From Anaeromyxobacter oryzae (GTDB taxonomy: Bacteria; Myxococcota; Myxococcia; Myxococcales; Anaeromyxobacteraceae), in NCBI RefSeq assembly GCF_023169945.1, contig NZ_AP025591.1, positions 1,324,501 through 1,388,500 of the forward strand: a stretch of DNA of 64,000 nt, written 5' to 3'. This document shows positions 52,888 to 61,934 of this stretch, piece by piece. The notes under the pieces are model-generated. The model worked only from the letters and a program-made list of their open reading frames with translations. It was not told the DNA's origin and did no database searches. Each line of letters begins with the position of its first letter. Within the stretch, counting starts at the first letter, position 1. The position numbers and the translations under genes were made by a program.

Positions 52888-53703
52888 TCAGCCCATCGAC
52901 ACCACGCCGACGATGTTCTGCCCGGCGTCGACGTGCAGGATCTCGCCGGTGACGTTCGCGGCGAGGTCGGAGCACAGGTAGAGGGCGGCGCGGGCGCAGT
53001 CCTCCTGATCCACGTTGCGGCGCAGCGGCGTCCGCTCCGCGTTCTCGGAGAGCATCGCGCGCATCCCCTTGATGCCGGCCGCGGCGAGCGTCTTGATCGG
53101 GCCCGCGCTGATCGCGTTCACCCGGATGCCGTCCTTGCCGAGGTCCTCCGCGAGGTATCGGGTGGACGCCTCGAGCGCCGCCTTCGCGACGCCCATCACG
53201 TTGTAGTTCGAGACCACCTTCTCGGCGCCGTAGTACGTCAGCGACACGATCGACGAGCCCGGCGGCATCATCGGCTTGAACGCGCGCGCCAGCGCGATGA
53301 GCGAGTACGCCGACACGTCCATCGTGATCTGCCAGATCTCGCGGGTGGTCGCGTCGGTGAAGCGCCCGTCGAGCGCGCTGCGGGGTGCGTACCCGATCGC
53401 GTGGACGACGACGTCGACGCGGTCCCACACCTTCTTCACGTCCGCGACGGTCCGCTCGATGTCGGCGTCCTTCGAGACGTCGCAGTCGAGGATCGCCTTC
53501 GCGCCCAGGCCCTCGGCGAGCGGCCGGACGCGCGCGCCCATCGCCTCGCCCGGGTACGTGAAGACGAGCTCGGCCCCCTCGCGGTGGAACGCCTGGGCGA
53601 TCGCCCACGCGATCGACCGCTCGTTGGCGACGCCGGTGATGATGGCGCGCTTGCCCTTCATGAGCCCGCCGAGCGACAGCGGGGAGTCCTGGTTCTCGGT
53701 CAT
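52888..53703 (-). CDS. fabI: Enoyl-[acyl-carrier-protein] reductase (NADH)
   Basis: A 271-residue SDR-type enoyl-ACP reductase, the last step of each fatty-acid elongation cycle. It has the FabI nucleotide motif ITGVANERSIAWAIAQAF, VHAIGYAPRSALDGRF, and the catalytic Tyr-x6-Lys in YYGAEKVVSNYNVMGVAKAALE. The triclosan/NADH pocket segment SAGPIKTLAAAGIKGM is also present. ATG 53703 overlaps the stop of the TPR gene by 4 bp. Confidence 0.95.
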   Translation of the reverse strand: MTENQDSPLSLGGLMKGKRAIITGVANERSIAWAIAQAFHREGAELVFTYPGEAMGARVRPLAEGLGAKAILDCDVSKDADIERTVADVKKVWDRVDVVVHAIGYAPRSALDGRFTDATTREIWQITMDVSAYSLIALARAFKPMMPPGSSIVSLTYYGAEKVVSNYNVMGVAKAALEASTRYLAEDLGKDGIRVNAISAGPIKTLAAAGIKGMRAMLSENAERTPLRRNVDQEDCARAALYLCSDLAANVTGEILHVDAGQNIVGVVSMG

Positions 53704-54038
53704 CGTGCTCCTGCTCCTCTGGCGCGGACCGCCTCGAGCGCGCTCCCGAGCTCGCTCTGCGCGTGTCCGTCCTGCTTGCGGGCCGCCTGGGCGATCCCGT
53801 CCTCGTAGGCCTGCGCCGCCTCGGCGTCCTTCCCGGCCGACTCGAGCGCCTGCCCGAGCATCAGATAGGTCGGCACGTAGTCCGGCTTGCGGCGCGCGAT
53901 CTCCCGGAACTCCGCGACGGCGTCGTCCACCCGGCCCGCCGAGCGGAGGGCCATGGCGAGCGAGTACCGCGCGAAGGGATCGTCCGGGCTCTTCTCGACG
54001 AACTTCCGGAAGGCCTCGAGCCGCTGCTCCGGGGTCAT
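53700..54038 (-). CDS. TPR-repeat protein upstream of fabI
   Basis: A 112-residue all-helical protein with about two TPR units: DPFARYSLAMALRSAGRVDDAVAEFREIARRKPDY and VPTYLMLGQALESAGKDAEAAQAYEDGIAQA. No signal peptide. It is translationally coupled to fabI, though no functional link is known. A TACAAC -10-like element lies 9 nt before ATG 54038. Confidence 0.85.
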   Translation of the reverse strand: MTPEQRLEAFRKFVEKSPDDPFARYSLAMALRSAGRVDDAVAEFREIARRKPDYVPTYLMLGQALESAGKDAEAAQAYEDGIAQAARKQDGHAQSELGSALEAVRARGAGAR

Positions 54039-54113
54039 GGGCCGCCCGTTGTACCCCGGAACGACGGCTCCACTCCAGTGCCGACCGCCCCCGCCGCGCT
54101 ACACTCCCCGCCC

Positions 54114-54719
54114 ATGGGACCCGCTCTCATCCCTGGCTGCACGGGCGTGCTCGTCGCCGGCGGACGCGCGACGCGGATGGGCGGCGTCCCCAAGGGGCTG
54201 CTCGTCCTGGACGGCGAGCCCATCGCCGCCCGCGCGCTGCGGCTCTTCCGCCGGCTCTTCGACGACGTGCTCGTGGTCGCGAACGACCCCGCGCCGTACG
54301 CCGCGCTCGGCGCGCGGATCGTTCCCGACGTCGTACCGGGCAAGGGCGCCCCGGGCGGCGTGCACGCGGCGCTCTCCGCCGCGAGCACGGACTGGGTCTT
54401 CGCCGCGGCGTGCGACCTGCCCTTCCTGGACGAGCGGCCGATCCGGTGGCTCGCGGAGCGGCGCGGCGGCGCGGCGGCGGTGCTGGTGCGGTTCGGCGGA
54501 CGCCTCGAGCCGCTCCACGCCTGCTGGTCTCGGGCGTGCCTGCCGGTGCTCGACGGCCTGCTCCGCGCGGGCGACCCGTCGCTCCGCGCCGTCGCCGCCG
54601 CGGTGGGCGCCCGCGTGATCGAGGAGGCGGAGTGGCGGACCGTGGACCCGGCGGGCCGAGCGTTCGAGAACGTCAACACGCCCGAGGACGCGGCGCGGCT
54701 CGGCCTCCACCAGCCGTAG
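54114..54719 (+). CDS. mobA: Molybdenum cofactor guanylyltransferase
   Basis: A 201-residue nucleotidyltransferase that adds GMP to molybdopterin. The N-terminal signature GVLVAGGRATRMGGVPKGLLVLDG spans about 11-34 (a G-x-R-M-G-x-x-K loop), with VPDVVPGKGAPGGVHAAL, AAACDLPFLDE (metal Asp) and FENVNTPEDAARL at the end. TACACT (54100-54105) is 8 nt before ATG 54114. It is divergent from the TPR-fabI unit. No moa or mog genes are nearby. Confidence 0.92.
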   Translation: MGPALIPGCTGVLVAGGRATRMGGVPKGLLVLDGEPIAARALRLFRRLFDDVLVVANDPAPYAALGARIVPDVVPGKGAPGGVHAALSAASTDWVFAAACDLPFLDERPIRWLAERRGGAAAVLVRFGGRLEPLHACWSRACLPVLDGLLRAGDPSLRAVAAAVGARVIEEAEWRTVDPAGRAFENVNTPEDAARLGLHQP

Positions 54720-54763
54720 CCCAGGTCGACGCGCCCGCGGTCCGGGGCGCCCTCGCCCGCCGG

Positions 54764-55843
54764 CTACGACCAGCGGAAGAAGCGGAGCGCGAGGCCGAAC
54801 GCGAGCGCAGCCACGGCGGCGAGGAGCGCGGCCTGCGCCCAGACGCCGGCGAGCCCGGCGCCCTCGTTCATCACGGCGCGCAGCGCGTCGTTGAGCGCGG
54901 TGAGCGGGAGCGCCCGGATCGCGGGCTGCATCGCGCGCGGGAAGTTGTCCGACGAGAAGAACACGCCGGAGAGGATGAACATCGGCATCATCACGAGGTT
55001 GATGAGGCCCCCGACCGTCTGCGTGTTCCGCGCGCGGCTCGCGACGAGGAGCCCGAGGCCGGAGAACGCCAGCGCCCCGAGAACGGCGACGCCGCCCAGC
55101 GCGAGCCACGAGCCGCGCATCGGCACGTCGAACGCGAGCATCGCGAAGCCGACCAGCACCGGCACCTCGACCACGAGGAAGAAGAGCCGGACGATCACGA
55201 ACGCGAGCAGCCACTCGCTCCGTCGCATCGGCGTCGCGACCATGCGCTTCAGGAGCTTCTTCTGCCGGTCCTCGACGATGACCCAGCCGATGCCCCACAT
55301 CCCCGCGGACATGACGTTCATCCCGAGGAGCCCCGGGACGAGGAAGTCGACGTAGCGCGCGCCGGGCTCGGTGACGCGCGCGTCGGCGGGGCGGAAGACG
55401 TCGGCGCGGCCCGCGGCCCGCTGGAGCAGGTCGTCGACGGAGGCGCGCGCGAGGCGGCTCTCGGGCCGCGTCGGGTCGGTCCGGTAGGTCGGCGGGTCGC
55501 CCGGGACGACCACCAGCGCGGCGCGCCCGGTGCGGAGCGCCGTGCGGGCCGCCGGCTCGGGGAGGATCTCGGCGGCGACGCCCGGGTCGGCGGCGAGCGC
55601 CGCGCGCACGGCCTCGGCGCCGGGGCCCTCGATCACCGCGGCGCGCACGGGCTCGGGCGGCCGCGACCGGAACGCGATCCCGAGCGCGATCGTGAGGAGG
55701 ATCGGGAACCCGAAGCTCCAGAACACGGTCGACGGCTCCCGGAAGAACGCACGGATCCGGACGAGCACCAGCTGGGCGAGCGGGGACCGGTCGAGGAGGC
55801 GCGGCGCGCGGCGGCGCGCCACCGGAGCGGCGAGGTCAGTCAC
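54764..55843 (-). CDS. ABC-2 type transporter permease
   Basis: A 359-residue membrane protein. One N-terminal helix (VFWSFGFPILLTIALGIAF) is followed by a large periplasmic domain of about 150 residues and five C-terminal helices containing FLVPGLLGMNVMSAGMWGIGW, the E-DRQKKLLKRMVATPMRRSEWLLAF cytoplasmic turn and NLVMMPMFILSGVFFSS, typical of ABC-2 (DrrB/NodJ-like) exporters. The GTG 55843 start overlaps the ATPase stop by 8 bp. The exported substrate is unknown. Confidence 0.9.
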   Translation of the reverse strand: MTDLAAPVARRRAPRLLDRSPLAQLVLVRIRAFFREPSTVFWSFGFPILLTIALGIAFRSRPPEPVRAAVIEGPGAEAVRAALAADPGVAAEILPEPAARTALRTGRAALVVVPGDPPTYRTDPTRPESRLARASVDDLLQRAAGRADVFRPADARVTEPGARYVDFLVPGLLGMNVMSAGMWGIGWVIVEDRQKKLLKRMVATPMRRSEWLLAFVIVRLFFLVVEVPVLVGFAMLAFDVPMRGSWLALGGVAVLGALAFSGLGLLVASRARNTQTVGGLINLVMMPMFILSGVFFSSDNFPRAMQPAIRALPLTALNDALRAVMNEGAGLAGVWAQAALLAAVAALAFGLALRFFRWS

Positions 55844-56762
55844 GGAGCCTCCGGCCCGTCAGGGCGACGAACACGTCCTCGAGCGTCGCGCGGTGGGTGG
55901 ACAGCGCCGAGAGCGCGACGCCGCGCCCGTCGAGCCGGTCGAGGAGCGCCGGGAGCGCGAGGTGGAGCCGGTCGACGGTGAGCGCCCAGCCCGCGGCGCC
56001 GCGCCGGACCGCCTGGACGCCGGGGAGCGCGCGCAGCTCCGGCTCGGAGACGCCGTCCGCGGGGGCCTCGAACTCGACCACCTCGTGGCCCACCACCCGC
56101 TGGATCAGCTCGCGCGGCGTGCCGAGCGCGATGACCTTCCCGCGGTCGACGATGGCCACGCGGTCGCAGAGCCGCTCGGCCTCGTCCATGTAGTGCGTGG
56201 TGAGGAGCACCGACCGCCCCTGCCGCTTCACGTCCGACACGACATCCCAGAGCTGCCGGCGCGACTGCGGGTCCAGGCCCGTCGTGGGCTCGTCGAGGAA
56301 CAGCAGCTCCGGCTCGCCGACCAGCGCGCACGCCACCGCGAGCCGCTGCTTCTGGCCCCCGGAGAGCCGGTCGTAGCGGGCGCGGCGCTTCTCCTCCAGC
56401 GACACGAGGCCGATCACCTCGTCCTCGCTCCGGCCCCGCGGGTAGAACGACCGGAAGAGGCGAACCACCTCCTCGACGGTGAGCCGCTCGGGCAGGTGCG
56501 TCTCCTGGAGCGTGATCCCGACCCGCGCGCGGAGGTGCGCCGCGTCGCGCTCCCAGCGCGCGCCGAGGATCTCGACGTCCCCGGCGGTGGGCGGCAGCAG
56601 GCCCTCCAGGATCTCGACGGTCGTCGTCTTGCCCGCGCCGTTCGGCCCGAGCAGCCCGAAGCACTCGCCGCGGCGCACCTCCAGGTCGAGCCCGTCCACC
56701 GCGACGACGTCCGGCGGGTAGCGCTTCACGAGACCGCGGCAGCGGATGGCGAGGTCGGACAC
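55836..56762 (-). CDS. ABC transporter ATP-binding protein (DrrA-like)
   Basis: A 308-residue ATPase partner of the ABC-2 permease. Walker A is LLGPNGAGKTTTVEIL near 37-52, Q loop ITLQETHLPERLTVEE, signature LSGGQKQRLAVACAL near 137, Walker B ELLFLDEPTTGLDPQ, switch TTHYMDEAERLCDRVAI. A C-terminal accessory domain of about 80 residues ends with LSTHRATLEDVFVALTGRRLRD, the DrrA-type ending. GTG 56762 is 8 nt after TATCTC. Confidence 0.93.
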   Translation of the reverse strand: MSDLAIRCRGLVKRYPPDVVAVDGLDLEVRRGECFGLLGPNGAGKTTTVEILEGLLPPTAGDVEILGARWERDAAHLRARVGITLQETHLPERLTVEEVVRLFRSFYPRGRSEDEVIGLVSLEEKRRARYDRLSGGQKQRLAVACALVGEPELLFLDEPTTGLDPQSRRQLWDVVSDVKRQGRSVLLTTHYMDEAERLCDRVAIVDRGKVIALGTPRELIQRVVGHEVVEFEAPADGVSEPELRALPGVQAVRRGAAGWALTVDRLHLALPALLDRLDGRGVALSALSTHRATLEDVFVALTGRRLRD

Positions 56763-56795
56763 GGGCGAGAGAGATAGCGCGCCGCGGCGAGGGCG

Positions 56796-57176
56796 TCAGC
56801 CGACGACCCGGTGGACGAGGATCGTGCCGGCGAGGCCGCCGGCGAGGCAGCCGAGGAGCGTCGCGGCGAGGTAGAGACCCGCGGCCAGGAACCGGCCCTC
56901 CTGCGCGAGCGTGATCGTCTCCCAGTTGAAGGACGAGTACGTGGTGAAGCCGCCCATCACGCCGGTCGCGAGGAACAGCCGGAGGTGCGGGGAGACCGAC
57001 TCCGTCGTGATCGACGCGGTCATGATCACGGCGAGCAGGAACGAGCCGATGACGTTGATGGCGAGGGTGCCGCGCGGGAACCCGGGCCCGAACGCCGCGA
57101 GCGACCAGGTGCCGACGAGGTACCGCGCCCCGCTGCCGAGCGCGCCTCCGACGCAGACGAGGAGGAGCTTGTCCAC
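56796..57176 (-). CDS. crcB: Fluoride channel protein CrcB/Fluc
   Basis: A 126-residue membrane protein with four helices. Family motifs are [14 protein letters not shown] near 9-22, [16 protein letters not shown] with the channel Asn, and [18 protein letters not shown] (GxxGGxTTYS) near 71-88. It exports fluoride as a dual-topology dimer. GTG 57176 is used. No fluoride riboswitch motif was seen upstream. It is divergent from the four-CBS gene with 36 nt between starts. Confidence 0.93.
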   Translation of the reverse strand: MDKLLLVCVGGALGSGARYLVGTWSLAAFGPGFPRGTLAINVIGSFLLAVIMTASITTESVSPHLRLFLATGVMGGFTTYSSFNWETITLAQEGRFLAAGLYLAATLLGCLAGGLAGTILVHRVVG

Positions 57177-57212
57177 CCGTGCCCTTTACCTCGCCCGCCC
57201 CGGCCGGGCAAC

Positions 57213-58202
57213 ATGCGGCTCATGCCCGGGAAGGACCCCCTCGCCCCGCGGCGAGCGATCCTCGCCGACCTCGCCGCCGGCGACGTCATGACCCGGCCCG
57301 CGATCTCGGTCGAGCCCGCGACGCCGCTCGTCGAGGTCGTGGTGCGGATGGCGGCCGCGCGGCGGCGGGCGCTCCCGGTCGTCATGCGCGGCTTCGTCGT
57401 CGGCATCGTCACGCAGAGCGACGTCGTCGCGCGCGGCACCGGCGCGGCGGTGGAGCCCGGCGAGGCCGCCCTCGGCCCCGGCGACGCCGAGCACCTCGTC
57501 GAGCGCATCGCGCGGTCCGGCCGGGTCGCGCGGGACGTGATGACGCCGGAGCCCGTGACGGTGGGCGTCGCGATGCCGCTCCGCGAGGCGGCCGAGCTGA
57601 TGGCGCGGCGCCGCCTGAAGCGCCTGCCGGTGGTGGACGCGGCGGGGCGGCTCGCGGGCGTGCTCTCGCGCGTCGACGTGCTCCGCGCCGTCGCGGGCGG
57701 CGGATGGGAGGCGAACGACGCCGTGGGCGGCGGCGGACTCGACGCCGGCGCGCCGCTCGGGGACGTCATGCGCCCGGACCCGCCGGCGGTCCGGCCCGAG
57801 ACGCCGCTCGAGGACGTGCTGCCGCTGGTCGCCGCCTCCGGCCTCGATCACGCCCTCGTCGTCGACGCGGACCGGCGCGTGCTCGGCGCGGTGTCCGACG
57901 CGGCGCTCCTCGAGCGGCTCGCGCCGCCGGTCCGGCGCGGCGTCTTCTCCGCCTCGCTCCACGGGTTGCCGTTCGGCCACCTCGAGCGGGAGCGCGCCGA
58001 GCGGCGCGCGGTCGCGCGGACCGCGGCCGACGTGCTCGGGCCGGTGGCGACCGCGGCGCCGGACCTGCCACTGCACGAGGCGATCGCGCTCGTGCTGCCC
58101 GGCGCCCACAAGCTCCTTGCGGTCGTCGACGCCGAGGGGCGGCTCGTGGGCGCGCTGGATCGGGCGGCGCTGCTGCGCGGCCTCCTGCCCGCGAATCCCT
58201 AG
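57213..58202 (+). CDS. Protein with four CBS domains
   Basis: A 329-residue cytoplasmic protein made of CBS repeats. They begin at about AGDVMTRPAISVEPATPLVEVVVRM, VARDVMTPEPVTVGVAMPLREAAELMARRRLKRLPVVD, LGDVMRPDPPAVRPETPLEDVLPLV and DVLGPVATAAPDLPLHEAIALV. Each has the usual strand-helix and LVVD-type ending. CBS pairs bind adenine nucleotides and sense energy state. No catalytic domain is attached. ATG 57213 (or 57222) is the start. It lies upstream of the protease/Usp genes with a minus-strand gene between. Confidence 0.9.
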   Translation: MRLMPGKDPLAPRRAILADLAAGDVMTRPAISVEPATPLVEVVVRMAAARRRALPVVMRGFVVGIVTQSDVVARGTGAAVEPGEAALGPGDAEHLVERIARSGRVARDVMTPEPVTVGVAMPLREAAELMARRRLKRLPVVDAAGRLAGVLSRVDVLRAVAGGGWEANDAVGGGGLDAGAPLGDVMRPDPPAVRPETPLEDVLPLVAASGLDHALVVDADRRVLGAVSDAALLERLAPPVRRGVFSASLHGLPFGHLERERAERRAVARTAADVLGPVATAAPDLPLHEAIALVLPGAHKLLAVVDAEGRLVGALDRAALLRGLLPANP

Positions 58203-58210
58203 GTCTTCGG

Positions 58211-58591
58211 CTACTCCGGGCGCGAGAGCGCCCGCCAGCGCTCGACGGTGAGCGCGTCCAGCTCGCGGCCGTACACGCGCGGATCGAAGGCGCGGCCGTC
58301 CATCGCCGCGCTCGTCGCGTCCGCGACGACGAGGCCGATGGCGTGGATCGCCTCGTGCCGCGGCAGGCCTCCGGCGAGCAGCCGCTCGAGCGCGCGCCGC
58401 ACCTCGGGCGGGTCACCCGCCGCGAGCTGGTTCTCGACCACCAGGTGGAGCGCCGCGTGGAGCCGCGGCCGAGGCGTCCGGGCGTGCGAGGCGAGCCCGC
58501 GGTGGTGCGCCTCGACCGCCTCCAGGCGGTCGCGCTCGTCCTCGGCGAGCCACGCGGTCGGCTCCGGAGCCTGATCGGCGTCGTAGGGCAA
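58211..58591 (-). CDS. DUF1841-like protein
   Basis: A 126-residue protein: RPRLHAALHLVVENQLAAGDPPEVRRALERLLAGGLPRHEAIHAIGLVVADATSAA. The HxALHxxVENQ and HEAIHAIG segments match the DUF1841 group; the HEAIH looks like a zincin HExxH but the family has no proven activity. Start is TTG 58591, chosen because GGAGGA lies 6 nt upstream and no ATG fits. It converges on the CBS gene. Confidence 0.75.
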   Translation of the reverse strand: MPYDADQAPEPTAWLAEDERDRLEAVEAHHRGLASHARTPRPRLHAALHLVVENQLAAGDPPEVRRALERLLAGGLPRHEAIHAIGLVVADATSAAMDGRAFDPRVYGRELDALTVERWRALSRPE

Positions 58592-58756
58592 TGGGGTCCT
58601 CCGGGGCGGAGACTAGCGGCGCGGCGAGCGCCGCGCCAGCCGGGGGAGCGCGGCCGGGCGCGGTCCCGAGCGGTCCGGTCCGGTCTCCTCTGTCGGGCGT
58701 ACCCTGGTCTCGCGCGGTGGGGCGCCGGTGGTCGCCGCCCGCGCGGGAGGTGTCCG

Positions 58757-61195
58757 ATGGCCGTCGCGCCGCTCTCGCCGGGGATGCTCCGCCGCCCGGG
58801 CCTCTCGCCCGACGCCGCCTTCGAGACCACCGACGACCTCCCGGACCTCGAAGGCCCGCTCGGCCAGGACCGCGCGGTCGCGGCCCTGCGGTTCGCCATC
58901 GCGATGCCGGGGCCTGGCTGGGGGGCGTACGTGATGGGCCCGCCCGGCTCGGGGAGGCACGCCCTCGTCCTCCGGATGCTGGAGCGCGCCGCGGCCGAAG
59001 CCGAGACGCCGTCCGACTGCTGCTACCTGAACGACTTCGCGGAACCCCGGCGCCCGCGCGCCGTCGAGCTGCCCCCGGGCCGCGCGCTGGCGCTCCGCGC
59101 CGACATGGACCGGCTCGTGGCGGAGCTCCGCGTCGCGATCCCGGCGGCCTTCGAGAGCGCCGATCACCGGGCCCGCCTGCAGCTCCTCGATCACGAGCTG
59201 GAGGAGGCGCGCGAGCGCGCGGTGGACGAGGTCCGGCAGCGGGCGAACGCGCGGGGGATCGCGCTCCTGCGCACGCCGATCGGCTTCGGGTTCGCCCCGG
59301 TGAAGGACGGCGAGGTGATCGAGCCGGACGCGTTCCACGAGCTGCCGGAGGAGGTCCAGGAGCGCGTCAAGCGCGACATCACCCAGCTGCAGGCGGACCT
59401 CCAGCGGACGCTCCGGTCGATGCCGGACCTGGAGCGCCGCCACCGGGAGAAGGTGAAGGAGGCGAACCGCGAGGTCGCGCTCCACGCGGCCGGCCACCTC
59501 CTCGACGAGCTGCAGCGGCGCTACGCCGACCTGCCGGCGGTCCTCGCGCACCTCGACGCCGTCCAGCTGGACGTGCTCGAGAACGTCCACGAGTTCCTCG
59601 CGGGCGCCGACGGCGACAGCGATCTCCCCGCGCAGCTGCGGAAGCTCCTCGCGGACACGCCGGCGCTCCAGCGCTACGGCGTGAACGTGATGATCGACCA
59701 CTCCGGCCATACCGGAGCGCCGGTGGTCCAGGAGGATCTGCCGACCCTCGCGAACCTCGCCGGCCGCATCGAGCACCACGCCCACTTCGGCGCGCTCGTC
59801 ACGGACTTCACGCTCATCCGCCCCGGCGCGCTCCACCGCGCGCGCGGCGGGTGGCTCGTCCTCGACGCGCGCAAGGTGCTCGCCCAGCCGTTCGCCTGGG
59901 ACGAGCTGAAGCGCGCCCTCCGCTCGCGCGAGCTCCGGATCGAGCCGCCCGAGCGGCTCCTCGGCATCGGCGGGACGTCGTCCCTCGAGCCCCAGCCGAT
60001 CCCCCTCGAGGTGCAGGTCGTGCTCGTCGGCGACCGGTTCCTGCACCACCTGCTCTCCGTGCTCGATCCCGAGTTCCCGGAGCTGTTCAAGGTCGTCGCC
60101 GACCTCGAGGACGCGATCCCGCGCACCGCCGCGAACGACCTCGACTTCGCGCGCCTCGTCGCGACGATCGCGCGCCGCGCGCGGCTCCGGCCCCTCGCCC
60201 GGGAGGCGGTGGAGCGGGTGCTGCAGGAGGCCTCGCGCCTCGCGGGCGACGCGACCCGGCTCACCGCGGACGTCGCCTCCGTCTCGGACGTCGTCGTCGA
60301 GGCCGACCACGAGGCGGACGCGGCGGGCCGGAGCGTCGTGGCCGCGCGCGACGTGACCGCCGCGCTCGCCGCGAGGGAGCGGCGTGCCGGCCGGCTCCGG
60401 GACGAGCTGCAGGAGGAGATCCGCCGCGGGACGCTCGTCGTCGAGACGTCGGGCGCGCGCGTCGGGCAGGTGAACGGGCTCTCGGTCGTCGGGATCGGCG
60501 GGCGCTGGTTCGGGCGCCCGAGCCGGATCACCGCGCGCGTCCGGCTCGGCCGCGGCGAGGTGGTGGACATCGAGCGCGAGGTCGCGCTCGGCGGCCCGAT
60601 CCACTCGAAGGGCGTCCTCATCCTCGCGGGGTTCCTCGGAGGCCGCTACAGCGCCGACCGCCCGCTCACCCTCGCGGCGTCCATCGTCTTCGAGCAGTCG
60701 TACTCCGGCGTCGAGGGCGACAGCGCGTCGTCGGCGGAGCTGTACGCGCTCCTCTCCGCCATCGCCGGCGTGCCGGTCCGGCAGGGCCTCGCGGTGACCG
60801 GCTCGGTGGATCAGCTCGGACGCGTCCAGGCCGTCGGCGCGGTCACCGAGAAGGTCGAGGGCTTCTTCGACGTCTGCCGCGCCCGCGGCCTCGACGGCAC
60901 GCAGGGCGTGCTCTTGCCCGCGGCGAACGTCCCCCACCTCGTGCTGCGGGAGGACGTGCTCGCGGCGCTGCAGGAGGGGACGTTCCGGATCTGGCCCGTC
61001 GAGACGATCGACGAGGGCCTGGAGCTCCTCACCGGGCTGCCCGCGGGCGCACCGGACGACGCGGGCCGCTTCCCGGCCGGGACCGTGAACGGGCGCGTCG
61101 CGGCGCGGCTGGAGGCGCTCTCGGAGCAGGCGCGCCGGTTCATGATCGCGCCGGTCGCGCCGGTCGCGGAGGGCGGGGGGCGCGGCGATGGCTGA
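58757..61195 (+). CDS. LonB-like ATP-dependent protease
   Basis: An 812-residue AAA+ protease of the Lon-related type with a split or unusual ATPase region. It has MGPPGSGRHALVLRML near 60-75 (P-loop with Arg-His instead of Lys-Thr), a long coiled insert, a second ATPase part (LTDFTLIRPGALHRARGGWLVLDARKVL, VVADLEDAIPRTAANDLDFARLVATI) and the Lon protease domain. There the catalytic Ser is in EGDSASSAELYALLSA near 655, with the Lys in GAVTEKVEGFFDVC near 698. The degraded P-loop may mean weak or altered ATP use. ATG 58757 follows GGGAGGTG. It overlaps the Usp gene by 8 bp. Confidence 0.87.
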   Translation: MAVAPLSPGMLRRPGLSPDAAFETTDDLPDLEGPLGQDRAVAALRFAIAMPGPGWGAYVMGPPGSGRHALVLRMLERAAAEAETPSDCCYLNDFAEPRRPRAVELPPGRALALRADMDRLVAELRVAIPAAFESADHRARLQLLDHELEEARERAVDEVRQRANARGIALLRTPIGFGFAPVKDGEVIEPDAFHELPEEVQERVKRDITQLQADLQRTLRSMPDLERRHREKVKEANREVALHAAGHLLDELQRRYADLPAVLAHLDAVQLDVLENVHEFLAGADGDSDLPAQLRKLLADTPALQRYGVNVMIDHSGHTGAPVVQEDLPTLANLAGRIEHHAHFGALVTDFTLIRPGALHRARGGWLVLDARKVLAQPFAWDELKRALRSRELRIEPPERLLGIGGTSSLEPQPIPLEVQVVLVGDRFLHHLLSVLDPEFPELFKVVADLEDAIPRTAANDLDFARLVATIARRARLRPLAREAVERVLQEASRLAGDATRLTADVASVSDVVVEADHEADAAGRSVVAARDVTAALAARERRAGRLRDELQEEIRRGTLVVETSGARVGQVNGLSVVGIGGRWFGRPSRITARVRLGRGEVVDIEREVALGGPIHSKGVLILAGFLGGRYSADRPLTLAASIVFEQSYSGVEGDSASSAELYALLSAIAGVPVRQGLAVTGSVDQLGRVQAVGAVTEKVEGFFDVCRARGLDGTQGVLLPAANVPHLVLREDVLAALQEGTFRIWPVETIDEGLELLTGLPAGAPDDAGRFPAGTVNGRVAARLEALSEQARRFMIAPVAPVAEGGGRGDG

Positions 61196-61922
61196 GGACC
61201 GCGCGTTCGCGCCGCGCCGCATCGTCGTGGCGCTCGACGCCTCGCCGGCGAGCCTCGACGCGCTCGCGGCGGCGGCGCGCCTCGCGGCCCGGCTCGGCGC
61301 TCCGCTCGCGGGGGTGTTCGTCGAGGACGAGGAGCTGCTCCGGCTCGCGGAGCTCCCGTTCGCGGCGCTCGTGCGCGCGGCCAGCGGCGCGCTGCAGCCG
61401 CTCGACCTCGCCGCGATGGAGGCCGCGCTGCGCGCCCTCGCGGCGGAGGCGCGCGCGGCGGTGGACGGAGCCGCGGCGCGGTCGGGCATCGGGGCGTCGT
61501 TCCGCATCGTGCGCGGGCGCGTCACCGCGGAGGTCCTCGCGGCGGCCGGCGAGGGGGACCTCCTCGTGCTCGGCGCGGCCGGTCACGCCCGCGGCCCCCG
61601 CGCGTCGGTCGGCGCGACGGCGCGGGCGGCGGCAGCGTCCGCGCGCGGGCCGGTGCTGCTCCTCGCCCGCGGCGCGCGCCTCGGCGAGCGGGCCGCCGTG
61701 GTGGATGATGGCAGCCCGGCGGCGGCTCGTGCCGTCGCGGTGGCGCGCCGGCTCGCCGGCGAGGACCACCCGCCCGCGATCGTCCGCGCCGCCGGCCGGC
61801 CCGGCGCGACGGCGGCCGCCCTCGCCCGCCTCGCGCCGGCCGTCGCCGTCCTTCCCGCCTCCGCGACCGACGATCTCGACCGGCTCCTCGCGCTCGGCGC
61901 GGCCGTGCTCGTCGTCCGGTGA
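61188..61922 (+). CDS. Universal stress protein family, UspA-like
   Basis: A 244-residue Usp protein. The first domain RRIVVALDASPASLDALAAAARLAARLGAPLAGVFVED is canonical, with LLVLGAAGHARG as the second half. The C-terminal 90 residues look like a reduced second Usp half (LGERAAVVDDGSPAAARAVAVARRLA). The ATP-binding G-x2-G-x9-G-S/T motif is incomplete. It overlaps the protease stop, so it is cotranscribed and may be an adaptor or client of that protease (inference). Confidence 0.82.
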   Translation: MAEDRAFAPRRIVVALDASPASLDALAAAARLAARLGAPLAGVFVEDEELLRLAELPFAALVRAASGALQPLDLAAMEAALRALAAEARAAVDGAAARSGIGASFRIVRGRVTAEVLAAAGEGDLLVLGAAGHARGPRASVGATARAAAASARGPVLLLARGARLGERAAVVDDGSPAAARAVAVARRLAGEDHPPAIVRAAGRPGATAAALARLAPAVAVLPASATDDLDRLLALGAAVLVVR

Positions 61923-61934
61923 GCCGGCGGCGGA

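Noticed and set aside
57177..57212. Fluoride riboswitch upstream of crcB
   Set aside because: Only 36 bp separate the divergent starts, and no GGCGAUGG...-type fluoride aptamer sequence is seen.
58613..61525. A 970-codon minus-strand open frame opposite the LonB-like protease
   Set aside because: Shadow frame with biased composition; protease active-site motifs are on the plus strand.
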